Counted from the first letter of the stretch, positions 42,211 through 51,716 are shown. The stretch: 64,000 nt of DNA from Sphingopyxis sp. TUF1 (GCF_036687315.1 NZ_CP144683.1:2612001-2676000), one strand, 5' to 3'. Notes: a model not told the origin generated them from the sequence alone. Program-made: numbers and translations.

Positions 42211-43058
42211 GACAGAGCCTGTCTGACCTCGGACGTCAAAAAGCGGTCCTGTAGTTCGCTCGACAGGATTCCCGGTTTCTGAAGACTGCGATGGACCGCC
42301 GCAGCCGCCCGCACCATTTCGGTGGGAAGGCCGAGCGAGCCGAGCATCAGCGCGACCTCGTCGAGTTCGGCGGCGCGGCGTTCGCCATGAACGACGACCC
42401 TCTCCAGATTATAGCCGATTCGCGCGACCCACTCGGATCCGAGCGCGGTCAGCACCTCCTCGACGACATTGATGCGATCCGCGGCAAGCAGGCATTGGAC
42501 CGTCAACGCTTCGATGCCCTTGATCACGATCGAGCGAAGCATCTTGATCGCCGAGGCGTCGCCGACTTGCGCGCCGACCGTGCGGACCTGTTGAAAGCCG
42601 AGCTGAGACAGAATTTCGCGCCCGCGCTCGGCCTCGGGGCCGGCCGCGAGCAGGGGAGTCGAAAGCCTGCTTCCGCGCACCGGCGCCATGACGGCGACGT
42701 CGATATAGTGGCTGCCCACCGCATCGATCGCCTCGGCTGCCTCGCGCTTGGTGGCGGGTGCGACCGAGTTGAAGTCCAGATAATATCGTCCCGCGCCGAT
42801 CACCTCACTCGCCGCCTGCGCCGCGCGGACCGCTTGATCGGCCGTCACGACGCTTATCACGACATCGGTGTCTTTCAGCAATTCGGAAAGACCGCGAGCC
42901 GCGGCTACCCCGTCGCTCCGGCATCGCGCCTGCACGTCGGCGGCCTGTGCCGGATCGTCGAACTTGATATCGAATGCTTGTGCAGAGCCTGCCCAGCCCG
43001 CGGCACCCGCGAAAGCGGCGCCGGCCTCTCCATATCCGATGAATGCTGTTTTCAACAT
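42207..43058 (-). CDS. NAD(P)-dependent dehydrogenase, 6-phosphogluconate/3-HIBDH superfamily with DUF1932
   Basis: A 283-residue protein with a Rossmann motif IGYGEAGAAFAGAAG at the N-terminus, a DTDVVISVVTADQA segment, and the C-terminal DUF1932-type helical domain (KMLRSIVIKGIEALTVQCL). Family members are beta-hydroxyacid dehydrogenases; the catalytic Lys is probably the one in IKMLRSIVIKG. It lies between LysR and ligJ, stop overlapping the ligJ start. Its substrate in a protocatechuate/gallate pathway is unclear; it may handle a hydroxy-acid side product, or oxidise the ring-cleavage semialdehyde in place of a LigC-type enzyme. Confidence 0.85.
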   Translation of the reverse strand: MLKTAFIGYGEAGAAFAGAAGWAGSAQAFDIKFDDPAQAADVQARCRSDGVAAARGLSELLKDTDVVISVVTADQAVRAAQAASEVIGAGRYYLDFNSVAPATKREAAEAIDAVGSHYIDVAVMAPVRGSRLSTPLLAAGPEAERGREILSQLGFQQVRTVGAQVGDASAIKMLRSIVIKGIEALTVQCLLAADRINVVEEVLTALGSEWVARIGYNLERVVVHGERRAAELDEVALMLGSLGLPTEMVRAAAAVHRSLQKPGILSSELQDRFLTSEVRQALS

Positions 43059-43122
43059 CCGCCCGGATTAGCGCAGGGACCGATGGCCTTGCGAATTCAA
43101 TGACGACGGCAGCTATAGGATA

Positions 43123-44274
43123 TTACGAATCGATCGTCTCGACCTGCTGCTCCAGAAGGTCGATGAAGGCGCGCTGGAGCTTGGTCGGATTCCACTCGGC
43201 ACGGCAGGTCATGCCGATCGATCGGCGAATGCTCAGGCGGGCATCTATATGGGCAAGACGGCCGGCGTCGAGCTCCAGATTCACCTGGTTGCGCGACAAA
43301 AGCGTCAGGAAATTACCGTCCATCAGCAATTGCCGGATGATGATGACCGAGCCGCATTCGATTGGAACCGTCGGGATCGGCTGTCCGGCGTCGATGAACC
43401 ATTGCTCCCAGCTTGTCCGCAAGGGGGCATGGGTTCCAGGCATGACCCAAGGATAGCGCGCGAGGTCCTCGATCGACGCTGAACGCCCGGTGAGCGGATG
43501 GTCGGCGCTTGCGATGACGATCGGCTCATCGACGAACAGCGGCTTTTCGATGAGGTCGGGGCCGGCCGAACCGCCTCGCAGCGCGCCGATGATGAGGCTG
43601 AGTTCGCCGTCGCGCAGCGGGCCGATGAGTTCGGTATGCGACCCCTCCATCACTACGAAGCGGACGTGGGGATGGATTTCGTGATATTTTGCCATGACGC
43701 GCGGCAGGACCAGCGCCCGCGCCAGCGGCATGGCGCCGAGCGCGATATGCCCCGTTTCCTGTCCGCCGAGCGTCGCGATTTCGTCGAGGCCCGCATCCAG
43801 TTCGGCGCGCGCCAGCGAAAAGCGCCGCGCGACTTCGCGCCCCTTCGACGTCAGACCAAGGCCGCGACCCCGGCGTTCGACGAGCGCAAAGCCATAAGCG
43901 AGCGACAGATCCGAAACCGACCGGTGAAGCGAGGCCTGGCTGACGCCGCTGGCGGCGGCTGCGGCAGTGTAGCTTCCGGTCCGCGCAAGATAATTAAAAG
44001 CGCGCATTTGCGTGCTAGTCACGCGCCGGTTGTTGACCAGCTTCAGCGCCGTTTCGATTCGATCGGACAGGATGATGGCGGACGCGCGGGGTTCCATCCC
44101 GTTGGCGCGGCGATCGAAGAGCGGCGTGCCGATCGCGGCTTCGAGCCGGGCGATCCCTTGCGTGATGGCGGGCTGCGTGAGGTGGATATCGAGCGCCGCT
44201 GCGCTGATGCTGCCGAGGCGGACGATCGAATGGAGCGCGCGGAGGTGGCGCAGGTTAAGCTGCAAGGAATCCAT
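43123..44274 (-). CDS. LysR-family transcriptional regulator with two N-terminal HTH domains
   Basis: A 383-residue LysR-type regulator, about 80 residues longer than usual. The first winged HTH (about residues 5-64) reads HLRALHSIVRLGSISAAALD then LTQPAITQGIARLE. A second HTH of the same type (about 86-145) reads RAFNYLARTGSYTAAAAA then VSQASLHRSVSDL. After it comes a normal LysR effector-binding domain (HIALGAMPLARALVLPRVM). It is divergent from ligK and ligU across 101 bases, and adjacent to ligJ, so it probably activates the ring-cleavage lower-pathway genes. The co-inducer is unknown. Confidence 0.9.
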   Translation of the reverse strand: MDSLQLNLRHLRALHSIVRLGSISAAALDIHLTQPAITQGIARLEAAIGTPLFDRRANGMEPRASAIILSDRIETALKLVNNRRVTSTQMRAFNYLARTGSYTAAAAASGVSQASLHRSVSDLSLAYGFALVERRGRGLGLTSKGREVARRFSLARAELDAGLDEIATLGGQETGHIALGAMPLARALVLPRVMAKYHEIHPHVRFVVMEGSHTELIGPLRDGELSLIIGALRGGSAGPDLIEKPLFVDEPIVIASADHPLTGRSASIEDLARYPWVMPGTHAPLRTSWEQWFIDAGQPIPTVPIECGSVIIIRQLLMDGNFLTLLSRNQVNLELDAGRLAHIDARLSIRRSIGMTCRAEWNPTKLQRAFIDLLEQQVETIDS

Positions 44275-44375
44275 GCTTCTCCCGATTCGTAAAATATTAT
44301 ATCTCGGGCCTACTTCTCACTTGCGCGTTCCGGCGACAAGCCCTTCCCTGTAGTGGTTGAGGGAGAGCAAAAGCT
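44275..44375. promoter_or_regulatory. Divergent LysR/ligK regulatory region
   Basis: The 101-base gap between the divergent LysR gene and ligK contains an AT-rich stretch (TAAAATATTATAT) where the LysR protein and polymerase would bind by analogy with other LysR-regulated systems. I cannot name a specific T-N11-A box with confidence. A GAGGGAGAGC ribosome site precedes ligK. Confidence 0.45.
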
Positions 44376-45050
44376 ATGGCCGGAATAGTCGTTCGCGACA
44401 TAGGGCGTGTCGATGGCAACGTCGTTGCCGCTTTGGGGAGGGCTGGCGTCTCCACCGTTCATGAAGCGCAGGGGCGCACAGGATTGCTCGAACCTTATAT
44501 GCGGCCGTTGTTTCGGGGTGCCCGCATCGCCGGGTCGGCAGTCACCGTTTCAGTGCCCCCCGGCGACAATTGGATGCTGCATGTCGCGATCGAGCAGATG
44601 GCAGCCGGCGACATCCTCGTCGTCGCGCCGACCAGCCCCTGCAGCGATGGCTATTTCGGCGAGCTGCTTGCCGTTTCGGCCCGCGCCCGTGGCTGCGTGG
44701 GTTTGGTGATCGAGGCCGGAGTGCGCGACGTGCGCGAGCTCACCGACATGGGCTTTCCCGTGTGGTCGCGTGCCGTATCGGCGCAGGGCACGGTCAAGGC
44801 GACCCTTGGTTCGGTCAATGTCCCGCTGGTTTGTGCGGGGGCATCGATCGCGGCGGGCGACATTGTCGTGGCTGACGATGATGGGGTCTGCATCGTCGCG
44901 GCCGGACAAGCCGCAGAGGTTGCCGCGGCAGCGGCGAAGCGCATCGAACGCGAAGAGGAAAAGCGCGCGCGTCTCGCCGCCGGCGAGCTCGGACTTGATA
45001 TCTATGCCATGCGGGATGAACTTGCGGCGCGCGGTCTGCGCTATGTTTGA
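44376..45050 (+). CDS. ligK: 4-carboxy-4-hydroxy-2-oxoadipate (HMG/CHA) aldolase (LigK type)
   Basis: A 224-residue RraA-like aldolase of the HMG/CHA family, which cleaves 4-carboxy-4-hydroxy-2-oxoadipate to pyruvate and oxaloacetate with a divalent metal. Motifs: [31 protein letters not shown], the conserved [15 protein letters not shown] with the Glu, and [20 protein letters not shown] with the Arg-Asp pair for metal and pyruvate. The size fits. It overlaps the downstream ligU homologue by eight bases, and with ligJ forms the end of the 4,5-cleavage pathway. Confidence 0.92.
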   Translation: MAGIVVRDIGRVDGNVVAALGRAGVSTVHEAQGRTGLLEPYMRPLFRGARIAGSAVTVSVPPGDNWMLHVAIEQMAAGDILVVAPTSPCSDGYFGELLAVSARARGCVGLVIEAGVRDVRELTDMGFPVWSRAVSAQGTVKATLGSVNVPLVCAGASIAAGDIVVADDDGVCIVAAGQAAEVAAAAAKRIEREEEKRARLAAGELGLDIYAMRDELAARGLRYV

Positions 45051-46086
45051 CGCCGCGCGATGCATGTGGATGCGCGGAGGCACGTCAAAGGGGGGCTTTT
45101 TCCTGGCATCGGACCTGCCGTCCGATACCGCTTCGCGCAATGCATGGCTGGCGCGCGCGATGGGGTCGCCGGATTCCGCGCAGGCGGACGGCATGGGCGG
45201 CGGGCATCCGCTCACCTCCAAAGTGGCGATCATCTCGACGAGCGCACGATCCGATGCCGACCTCGATTATTATTTTTTGCAAGTTGTACCGGAGACCGGG
45301 CAGGTCGCCGACGATCAGAATTGCGGCAACATGCTGGCGGGGGTTCTGCCCTTCGCGATCGAGCGAGGGTTGCTCGATGCGGCCGATGGGATCACCGAGG
45401 CGCGGGTGCTGCAGGTCAATACGGGGACGGTCGCGGCGCTTCGTGTCGCGACCCCCGGCGGCCGGTTGCAATACGGTGCGGCGATGGATCCAAAGAGCGG
45501 GATCGAGGTCGAGATCGAGTTTCGCGGCATCGCGGGCAGCAAATGCGGAGAGCTTTTGCCTACAGGCAAGCCCGTCGAGGCGATCGCCGGGATCGACTGC
45601 ACGCTGATCGACAACGGGATGCCCTGCATCATCGTCGCGGCCGCCGCGTTCGGCGTGACCGGTTACGAAGATCCCGCCGACCTCGAAGCGAATGCCGGAT
45701 TACGAAAGCGGATCGAAAATATCCGGCTTGAGGCGGGACCGCGGATGGGGCTTGGCGATGTCACCGAAAAGCCGGTCCCCAAGATAATGCTTGTGGCGCC
45801 GGCGCGCGAGGGGGGAGCGCTTTGCGTGCGCAGTTTCATTCCCCACCGCGCGCACCGGTCGGTTGGCGTGCTCGCGGCGGTGACCGTGGCGACAGCCGCG
45901 ATTCTTCCCGACAGCGTGGCAACTCGGCTCGCCCGGGGCGGCGGCGGCCCGCGGCGGCGATTGGGGATCGAACATCCCTCGGGCACGATGGATTGCATTC
46001 TCAGCCTCGATGCGGACGGGAACGTGGCAAGCGCAGGGCTGGTCCGATCGGCGCGCAAGCTGATGGACGGCATAGTGTTCGGCTGA
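45043..46086 (+). CDS. ligU: 4-oxalomesaconate tautomerase (PrpF-family, LigU/GalD type)
   Basis: A 347-residue PrpF-fold protein (two-domain diaminopimelate-epimerase fold). I start at the ATG at 45043 ([20 protein letters not shown]) inside the end of ligK; an upstream open frame overlaps ligK in another frame and is not credible. The [11 protein letters not shown] motif and [12 protein letters not shown], with the Cys, are family features. In LigU/GalD the protein shifts the double bond of 4-oxalomesaconate between tautomers. Context next to ligK, with ligJ nearby, supports that role. Confidence 0.9.
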   Translation: MFDAARCMWMRGGTSKGGFFLASDLPSDTASRNAWLARAMGSPDSAQADGMGGGHPLTSKVAIISTSARSDADLDYYFLQVVPETGQVADDQNCGNMLAGVLPFAIERGLLDAADGITEARVLQVNTGTVAALRVATPGGRLQYGAAMDPKSGIEVEIEFRGIAGSKCGELLPTGKPVEAIAGIDCTLIDNGMPCIIVAAAAFGVTGYEDPADLEANAGLRKRIENIRLEAGPRMGLGDVTEKPVPKIMLVAPAREGGALCVRSFIPHRAHRSVGVLAAVTVATAAILPDSVATRLARGGGGPRRRLGIEHPSGTMDCILSLDADGNVASAGLVRSARKLMDGIVFG

Positions 46087-46123
46087 CGGCCAACAAGGAT
46101 AATCATTCGAAGAGGAAAAGGGA

Positions 46124-47122
46124 ATGAGAGCATTATTGTCGACTGAAACCGGAGGGGCCGAGACGCTTCGGATCGGCGAGCTTTCGGCGCCGATCGCGGC
46201 GCCCGGCCAGATACTCGTTGATGTTCACGCGTGCGCGATCAACTATCCGGACACCTTGCTGATCGTCGATCAATATCAGATGCGGCCCCAGCGACCTTTT
46301 GCCCCGGGCGGAGAAGTGGCGGGCGTGGTCAGTGCGGTTGGCGCCGAGGTCGAAGGCTTCAGCATCGGCGATCGCGTCTTCGGGGCCCCCGGGGTGGGCG
46401 GCCTGGCGGAGCAGGTCACGATCGATGCGGCGAACAGCTATCATCTGCCGGCCGACAAGGATTTCGTTTCGGGTTCGGCGTTGTTGCTGACCTATGGCAC
46501 CAGCATCCATGCGCTGGTCGATCGCGGCCGGCTGAAAGCCGGCGAGACGTTGCTCATTCTGGGGGCAGCGGGCGGGGTCGGCCTGGCGGCGGTCGAAATC
46601 GGCAAGGCGCTGGGCGCGCGCGTGATCGGTGCCGTCTCAAGTTGGGAAAAGGCCGATCTGGTCCGCGCGGCCGGGGCCGACGATGTCATCATCTATCCGC
46701 ACCAGCCACTCGACAGGGAGGCGTCAAAGGCGCTCGCGGACCAATTCAAGGCCGCGGTCGGCGCCGCCGGCGCCGACGTCGTCTATGATGCGGTCGGCGG
46801 CGATTATTGCGAGCCCGCGCTCCGATCGATTGCTTGGGAGGGGCGCTATCTGGTCGTCGGCTTTCCTGCCGGCATCCCGCGCCTGCCACTGAACCTCACG
46901 CTGCTCAAGAGCTGCGACGTCTGCGGCGTCTTCTGGGGAGCCTTTGCCGGACGGAGCCCGCAGCGGAACCGGACCAACATCGAACAGCTGCTCGCATGGT
47001 GGCGCGATGGCAAGATCGCGCCGCGCGTCACCGCCACTTTTCCGCTCGACCGTGGCGGAGAGGCGATCCAGGCGCTCGCGGACCGGAAGGCCACCGGCAA
47101 GCTTGTCGTTAAATTAAAATGA
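46124..47122 (+). CDS. Zinc-independent NADPH:quinone oxidoreductase-like MDR protein
   Basis: A 332-residue quinone oxidoreductase-type MDR. Motifs: NYPDTLLIVDQYQMRPQRPF, the cofactor loop LILGAAGGVGLAAVEIGKAL, and DVVYDAVGGDYCEPAL. It is of the NADPH:quinone oxidoreductase/enoyl reductase type that often works with acyl-CoA or quinone intermediates. It starts 37 bases after ligU and may belong to the same transcript. It is distinct from the enone-reductase type MDR at 36064. Confidence 0.92.
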   Translation: MRALLSTETGGAETLRIGELSAPIAAPGQILVDVHACAINYPDTLLIVDQYQMRPQRPFAPGGEVAGVVSAVGAEVEGFSIGDRVFGAPGVGGLAEQVTIDAANSYHLPADKDFVSGSALLLTYGTSIHALVDRGRLKAGETLLILGAAGGVGLAAVEIGKALGARVIGAVSSWEKADLVRAAGADDVIIYPHQPLDREASKALADQFKAAVGAAGADVVYDAVGGDYCEPALRSIAWEGRYLVVGFPAGIPRLPLNLTLLKSCDVCGVFWGAFAGRSPQRNRTNIEQLLAWWRDGKIAPRVTATFPLDRGGEAIQALADRKATGKLVVKLK

Positions 47123-47300
47123 TGGCGCAATGCCGTCTGGGACGCGGATTAGCCGAGCAAAATCACCGCAATGATCGCCTGTGAACCCTCATTGAATTTC
47201 AATAATCTTATATCGGTGCCTTAAACGGAATGGTGGCCGATATTGACTTCATGGCAGAATTTAAGGGAAATTTGCTTCCAAGGAAAAAGGGAGAGACGAG

Positions 47301-48626
47301 ATGTCGATTGAGGAAGATTCGATTAATTTGACACGTGTCGGACCGGGGACGGTCATGGGCGAGTTCATGCGTCAATATTGGATTCCTTGCGCCATGTCGT
47401 CCGAGCTCGAGGCCGATGGCGACCCCATGCGTCTGCCGCTCATGGGCGAAAAGCTCCTCGCCTTCCGCGACAGCAACGGCAAGGTCGGCATCATGGACCA
47501 CCGCTGTCCGCACCGCTGCGCCTCGCTTTTTCTGGGCCGGAATGAGGAAGGCGGACTTCGCTGCGTCTACCACGGCTGGAAGTTCGACGCCGAGGGCAAG
47601 TGCATCGACATGCCGAGCGTTCCCGATGGCGAGAATGTACGACAGAAGATCCATTCGAAGGCGTATAAGGTCCATGAGCGCAACGGACTGATCTGGGTCT
47701 ATATGGGCAAGGATCAGGACAATCCGCCGCCGCTTCCCGATATCGAGGTAACGCTGCTTCCCGAAGAGGAACTCAGCATCCACTTCGTCTATCGCGACTG
47801 CAACTGGCTGCAGGCGCTCGAGGGCGACATCGACACCGCGCATTTCGGCTTCCTGCACGCGGGAACGGTGAACGCGGAAGATTTGCCGGAGGATCATATC
47901 TATTATCCCACGGTCATTGATCGCGCGCCCAAATATGAGGTCAACGACACGCCGTGGGGCACGAGCTATGGCGCCTATCGCAAGCTGCCGAACGGCGAGA
48001 TGTACTGGCGCACGGCGAACTTCATGTTTCCCTTCTGGACCCAGAATCCGGCCGGCATCTTCGAAAAAGCCGTGCACGCACGCGCCTGGGTGCCGATCGA
48101 CGATGAACGCATGATGTTCATCAACGTCTATTGGAAGGAGGCGCTCAAGCGTGAAGCGCGGCCGAAGAAGAATGGCGAATTCCTCGACGAGGGCTATCGC
48201 CTCACCAATAATTATATTCCGAACACGACCGACTGGTACGGCCGCTGGCGCCTGCGCGAAGTGGAATCGAACGACTGGATGATCGATCGCGACGCGCAGC
48301 GGTCGGGGGTGAACTATACGGGCATGGAGAATATCCATCTTCAGGATCACGCCATCACGGAATCGATGGGAGCAATCACCGATCACGCCTTCGAACATCT
48401 GACGCAGGCCGACCTTATGATCGCGCGAACCCGCCGGCGCATCCTGCGTGCGGCGCTTGCCTATCGGGACAATAGAACGCCGCCTCCGGGGACCGAAGAT
48501 CCCGAGGTGTTCCTCCAGTCGCGCGGGGGCTTTTTCACCGCCGACGTCGAGAAGTCCTGGCAGGACGCCTATGAGGAAAACATGAAAACGGTCCTGCGGC
48601 CGGCAGCCAAGGCGCTCGCCGACTGA
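47301..48626 (+). CDS. Rieske non-haem iron oxygenase, large subunit (phthalate 4,5-dioxygenase-like)
   Basis: A 441-residue aromatic-ring or O-demethylating oxygenase. The Rieske [2Fe-2S] ligands are Cys69 and His71 in CPHR and Cys88 and His91 in CVYHGW. The mononuclear iron site is in EGDIDTAHFGFLH (Asp178, His181, His186). The phthalate-dioxygenase-like architecture is alpha-only, needing a separate FMN/ferredoxin reductase, which is found 10 kb downstream (58305). It has a strong ribosome site (AAAGGGAGAGACGAG). The substrate is unknown: phthalate-type, methoxylated aromatic or alicyclic. A hairpin follows the gene. Confidence 0.93.
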   Translation: MSIEEDSINLTRVGPGTVMGEFMRQYWIPCAMSSELEADGDPMRLPLMGEKLLAFRDSNGKVGIMDHRCPHRCASLFLGRNEEGGLRCVYHGWKFDAEGKCIDMPSVPDGENVRQKIHSKAYKVHERNGLIWVYMGKDQDNPPPLPDIEVTLLPEEELSIHFVYRDCNWLQALEGDIDTAHFGFLHAGTVNAEDLPEDHIYYPTVIDRAPKYEVNDTPWGTSYGAYRKLPNGEMYWRTANFMFPFWTQNPAGIFEKAVHARAWVPIDDERMMFINVYWKEALKREARPKKNGEFLDEGYRLTNNYIPNTTDWYGRWRLREVESNDWMIDRDAQRSGVNYTGMENIHLQDHAITESMGAITDHAFEHLTQADLMIARTRRRILRAALAYRDNRTPPPGTEDPEVFLQSRGGFFTADVEKSWQDAYEENMKTVLRPAAKALAD

Positions 48627-48634
48627 CGACGATA

Positions 48635-48658
48635 CCGGCGCCGCTTCGTCGGCGCCGG
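48635..48658 (+). terminator. Strong hairpin after the Rieske oxygenase gene
   Basis: CCGGCGCCG (48635-48643) and CGGCGCCGG (48650-48658) form a perfect 9-base stem with a 6-base CTTCGT loop, eight bases after the stop codon. There is no T-tract. It separates the oxygenase gene from the TonB receptor gene and may end or attenuate transcription. Confidence 0.6.
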
Positions 48659-48764
48659 ACATTTCCGGAAAAGCTTTGGCTCGGCAGGCTTTGCTTGCGC
48701 GAACGGGACGGTTTTGTCCGACTGAACGACACAATGGCAAGATAGCCATCATGGGGAGAGTGAC

Positions 48765-51653
48765 ATGTTGAACAGGAAGATGCCGGGCCGAACCCTCAGG
48801 TTCGCCGTGTCGACGATGACCTTGGCTTGGGCGGTGTTCGCCACCGGCGCGAATGCCCAGGAGGCTGTCGACCCGCCGCCGCCCGTATCCATCGAAGACG
48901 ACGGTGCGGCGGTTGCCGACACCGATATCATCGTCACCGGATCGCGGACGATCACCGATGGCGCGAACGCGCCGACCCCGGTGACGGTTGTGTCGAGCGA
49001 GCAGCTTACGACGGCCACGCCGGGCAATCTCGCCGAAGCCGTCGGGCAGCTTCCCGCCTTTCGCGGCTCCACCAAGGCTTCGAGCGCCGGATCGGCGGGT
49101 ACGACTCTCGGCGCCGCCGCCAACTTGCTGTCGCTACGTGCTCTGTCGCCATTTCGTACCCTGATCCTTCTCGACGGCCGCCGCATCGTGCCGACGCAAA
49201 TGACGGGGGCCGTCGATGCCAACATGATCCCGCAGGGGCTGTTGAAGCGTGTCGACGTCGTAACCGGCGGCGCATCGGCGGCCTACGGGTCCGACGCGGT
49301 GGCCGGCGCGGTCAATTTCGTCCTCGATACACGCTATACCGGGCTGAAGCTCAATCTGCAGGGCGGTCTGTCGTCACGCGGGGACGCGGGGAATATGAAA
49401 GCCAGCGTAACGGCGGGCACGAGTTTTGCTGATGGCCGCGGCCATGTGCTCTTCTCGGCCGACTATTTCGACCAGAACGGAATTAACCTCGACTATAATG
49501 GCCGCAAATGGGCCGAAGCTGGGTGGGGCGTGATCGGATCGAGCCTGACTTCGCCCGAACTTATCGTTGCCCCCAATGTGCGCGACGCAACGTCGACCGC
49601 GGGGGGCGTGATAACCGCGTGTCAGCCGGCTGGCGTGACCTGTCCGATAGCCCGGACGCAATTTCTTCCGGACGGTTCGCTTGTGCCCTATACGCAAGGG
49701 GTCAATGTTTCGTCTTCGACGATGAGCGGAGGCGATGGCTCGATCCGGCGCGCCAATCTGATCGCGGGCTATCGCCTCAAGAGTTTCTTCGGACGGGTGA
49801 GCTACGACGTCGCCGACGGCCACACGGTGTTTGTGGAGGGCGGATACAACCATCTCAGGGCTCATTATTTCGGGTTTAACTCGGGGCAGTTTCTGGGATC
49901 GCCCGAAACCATCTTCGCCGACAATCCCTATCTGTCACAGTCGCTGCGCGACACGATGGCGGCGAATGGCATCCAGTCGTTTTCGATGAACCGCAGCAAC
50001 TTCGACTTCGGCGATATGGAATTCACCAACAATACACGAACCCGCCGCTTCGTCGCCGGTATCGACGGTGATTTGGGCGGCGGCTGGAAATATTCGCTCT
50101 ACGGATCCTACGGTCGTTCGACCTTCGATCTGCTGACGTCGAACAATCCGCACATCGAGAACCTCTATAATGCGATCGATGCCGTCTTCGATCCGGCGAC
50201 CGACCGTATCGTATGCCGGTCGACGCTGCTCGGCCTGCCGATCGGTCAGGGGTGCGTCCCGATCAACACCTTCGGCGATGGGGCCCCGTCGGCGGAAGCC
50301 CTCAATTATGTGCTGCGGACCACATACCTCAACTATGACATCGACCAGCTGGTCGTTGCGGGTACGGTCCGCGGTTCGCTCTTCACGCTGCCGGCGGGTG
50401 ATGTGAATATCGCGATGGGGCTCGAATATCGCCGCGAAACCGCTGAACAGACAAGCGGTCCGGACAATGATGTCATCCGCACCGGCGCCGGGATCAGGGG
50501 CTATCCCGCTGCCCAGCGCAACCAGCCTGGCGCCTATTTCTCGAGCCCGGCGGCCGGCTACAGCGGCGACTTCAGCGTTCGCGAAGGCTTCGTCGAGATT
50601 GCGGCGCCGATCCTGCGGGATACGCCGTTCTTCCAGTCGCTCGATATCAATGGCGCGATCCGCTACGCCGACTACAGCTCGGTCGGGGGTGTCGTCACGT
50701 GGAAAGCTGGCGCGATCTGGGCGCCCGTGGAGGACATCAAGTTTCGTGTTACCCGGTCGCGCGACATCCGCGCGCCGAGCATCCAGGAGCGCTTCCAACC
50801 GCAGACGCCGGTCATCGGCCAGCCCGTGAATGACCCCCTGAACGGCGGCGCGCGCGTGACCGTGACTCAGGTCAATCAGGGCAACCTCGCGCTTTCGGAA
50901 GAGAAGGCGGACTCGCTCACGCTTGGTGTCGTCTTCCGTCCGCGCTTCCTGCCGGGCCTGACCGCCTCGATCGACTATTTCAACATCAAGGTGAAGGACG
51001 TTATCGCCGCACCGACGCGCGAAGCGGTGCTCGCCGCCTGCGGAACCAGTTGTCCGCAGGTCATACGCAATCCCGACGGCTCGCTGAATTCGATCATCAC
51101 GCTCCAGTCCAACCTTGCGCGTCTCCGGACGAAGGGCGAGGATTATGAGCTTGGCTATACGACCGACATGTCGGGCATCGGGCTGAACGGGCGTCTCAAT
51201 CTGAGGCTCCTTGCAACCCATACGAGGACGCTCAACATCGTGCAGAACGGTGCCGTGCTCGAGCGCGTCGGCGATCTCAACGTCGTCACGTCGCAGAGCA
51301 TTCCCGGCGTCGCCAAATGGAGCGGCCAGTTCAGCGCTGAATATCGCAGCGGACGGTTCAAGCTCTTCATCCAGGAGCGCTATATCGGTCCGGGGCATCT
51401 CGACCGCAGCCAACGTTACGTCGTGACGCAGGACACCTCGATCCCGGCGCGTTTCTATACCGATGTGACCGTCGGATATACGCCGCCGACATTGGGTGGG
51501 CGGATGGAATTCTATTTCACCGTGAACAATCTGTTCGACAAGGATCCGCCGATTGCGCCGAACGGGGCGACGATTCAGCCGCGGGCCTCAAACGGCATGC
51601 TCTACGACTTCATCGGACGTGCATACACGGGCGGCGTGAAGTTCACCTTCTGA
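48765..51653 (+). CDS. TonB-dependent outer-membrane receptor (large)
   Basis: A 962-residue TonB-dependent receptor, longer than the one at 24969. Signal peptide ending in ANAQEA, a TonB-box-like DIIVTGSR, plug domain with TPVTVVSSEQL and DVVTGGASAAYGSDAVAGAV, and a beta-barrel ending in Phe (GGVKFTF). The plug shows the GGASAxYG form typical of sphingomonad receptors for complex organic ligands. It is preceded by a GGGGAGAG site. The following genes are beta-oxidation enzymes on the same strand, so the ligand probably feeds them. A long inverted repeat lies between it and the FadJ-like gene. Confidence 0.95.
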   Translation: MLNRKMPGRTLRFAVSTMTLAWAVFATGANAQEAVDPPPPVSIEDDGAAVADTDIIVTGSRTITDGANAPTPVTVVSSEQLTTATPGNLAEAVGQLPAFRGSTKASSAGSAGTTLGAAANLLSLRALSPFRTLILLDGRRIVPTQMTGAVDANMIPQGLLKRVDVVTGGASAAYGSDAVAGAVNFVLDTRYTGLKLNLQGGLSSRGDAGNMKASVTAGTSFADGRGHVLFSADYFDQNGINLDYNGRKWAEAGWGVIGSSLTSPELIVAPNVRDATSTAGGVITACQPAGVTCPIARTQFLPDGSLVPYTQGVNVSSSTMSGGDGSIRRANLIAGYRLKSFFGRVSYDVADGHTVFVEGGYNHLRAHYFGFNSGQFLGSPETIFADNPYLSQSLRDTMAANGIQSFSMNRSNFDFGDMEFTNNTRTRRFVAGIDGDLGGGWKYSLYGSYGRSTFDLLTSNNPHIENLYNAIDAVFDPATDRIVCRSTLLGLPIGQGCVPINTFGDGAPSAEALNYVLRTTYLNYDIDQLVVAGTVRGSLFTLPAGDVNIAMGLEYRRETAEQTSGPDNDVIRTGAGIRGYPAAQRNQPGAYFSSPAAGYSGDFSVREGFVEIAAPILRDTPFFQSLDINGAIRYADYSSVGGVVTWKAGAIWAPVEDIKFRVTRSRDIRAPSIQERFQPQTPVIGQPVNDPLNGGARVTVTQVNQGNLALSEEKADSLTLGVVFRPRFLPGLTASIDYFNIKVKDVIAAPTREAVLAACGTSCPQVIRNPDGSLNSIITLQSNLARLRTKGEDYELGYTTDMSGIGLNGRLNLRLLATHTRTLNIVQNGAVLERVGDLNVVTSQSIPGVAKWSGQFSAEYRSGRFKLFIQERYIGPGHLDRSQRYVVTQDTSIPARFYTDVTVGYTPPTLGGRMEFYFTVNNLFDKDPPIAPNGATIQPRASNGMLYDFIGRAYTGGVKFTF

Positions 51654-51663
51654 CGCCCGCCCT

Positions 51664-51716
51664 GGCGTGGTCCACCGGCACTCCTCTCGTGTCTCTCCCC
51701 GTCGCGGGACCACGCC
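51664..51716 (+). terminator. Long inverted repeat between TonB receptor and FadJ-like gene
   Basis: GGCGTGGTCC (51664-51673) and GGACCACGCC (51707-51716) are perfect 10-base arms with a 33-base loop, placed between the TonB receptor stop and the next gene's start. It may be a terminator or a stability/attenuation structure that lowers expression of downstream genes. No T-tract is present. Confidence 0.5.

Noticed and set aside
44275..44375. A TACCGGTA operator in the LysR/ligK gap
   Set aside because: No match was found; this region is AT-rich and should be controlled by the LysR protein instead.
47192..47202. Palindrome TTGAATTTCAA upstream of the Rieske oxygenase
   Set aside because: It is a short AT-rich palindrome with no repeat elsewhere and no clear promoter around it, so it cannot be called an operator.
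47208..48752. A 514-codon open frame on the minus strand, antisense to the Rieske oxygenase gene
   Set aside because: It mirrors the GC-rich codon pattern of the real gene, has no family motif or ribosome site, and the plus strand has a clear Rieske oxygenase. Similar long antisense frames (for example 4078-5322, 21930-23378 and 49935-51413) were rejected for the same reason.
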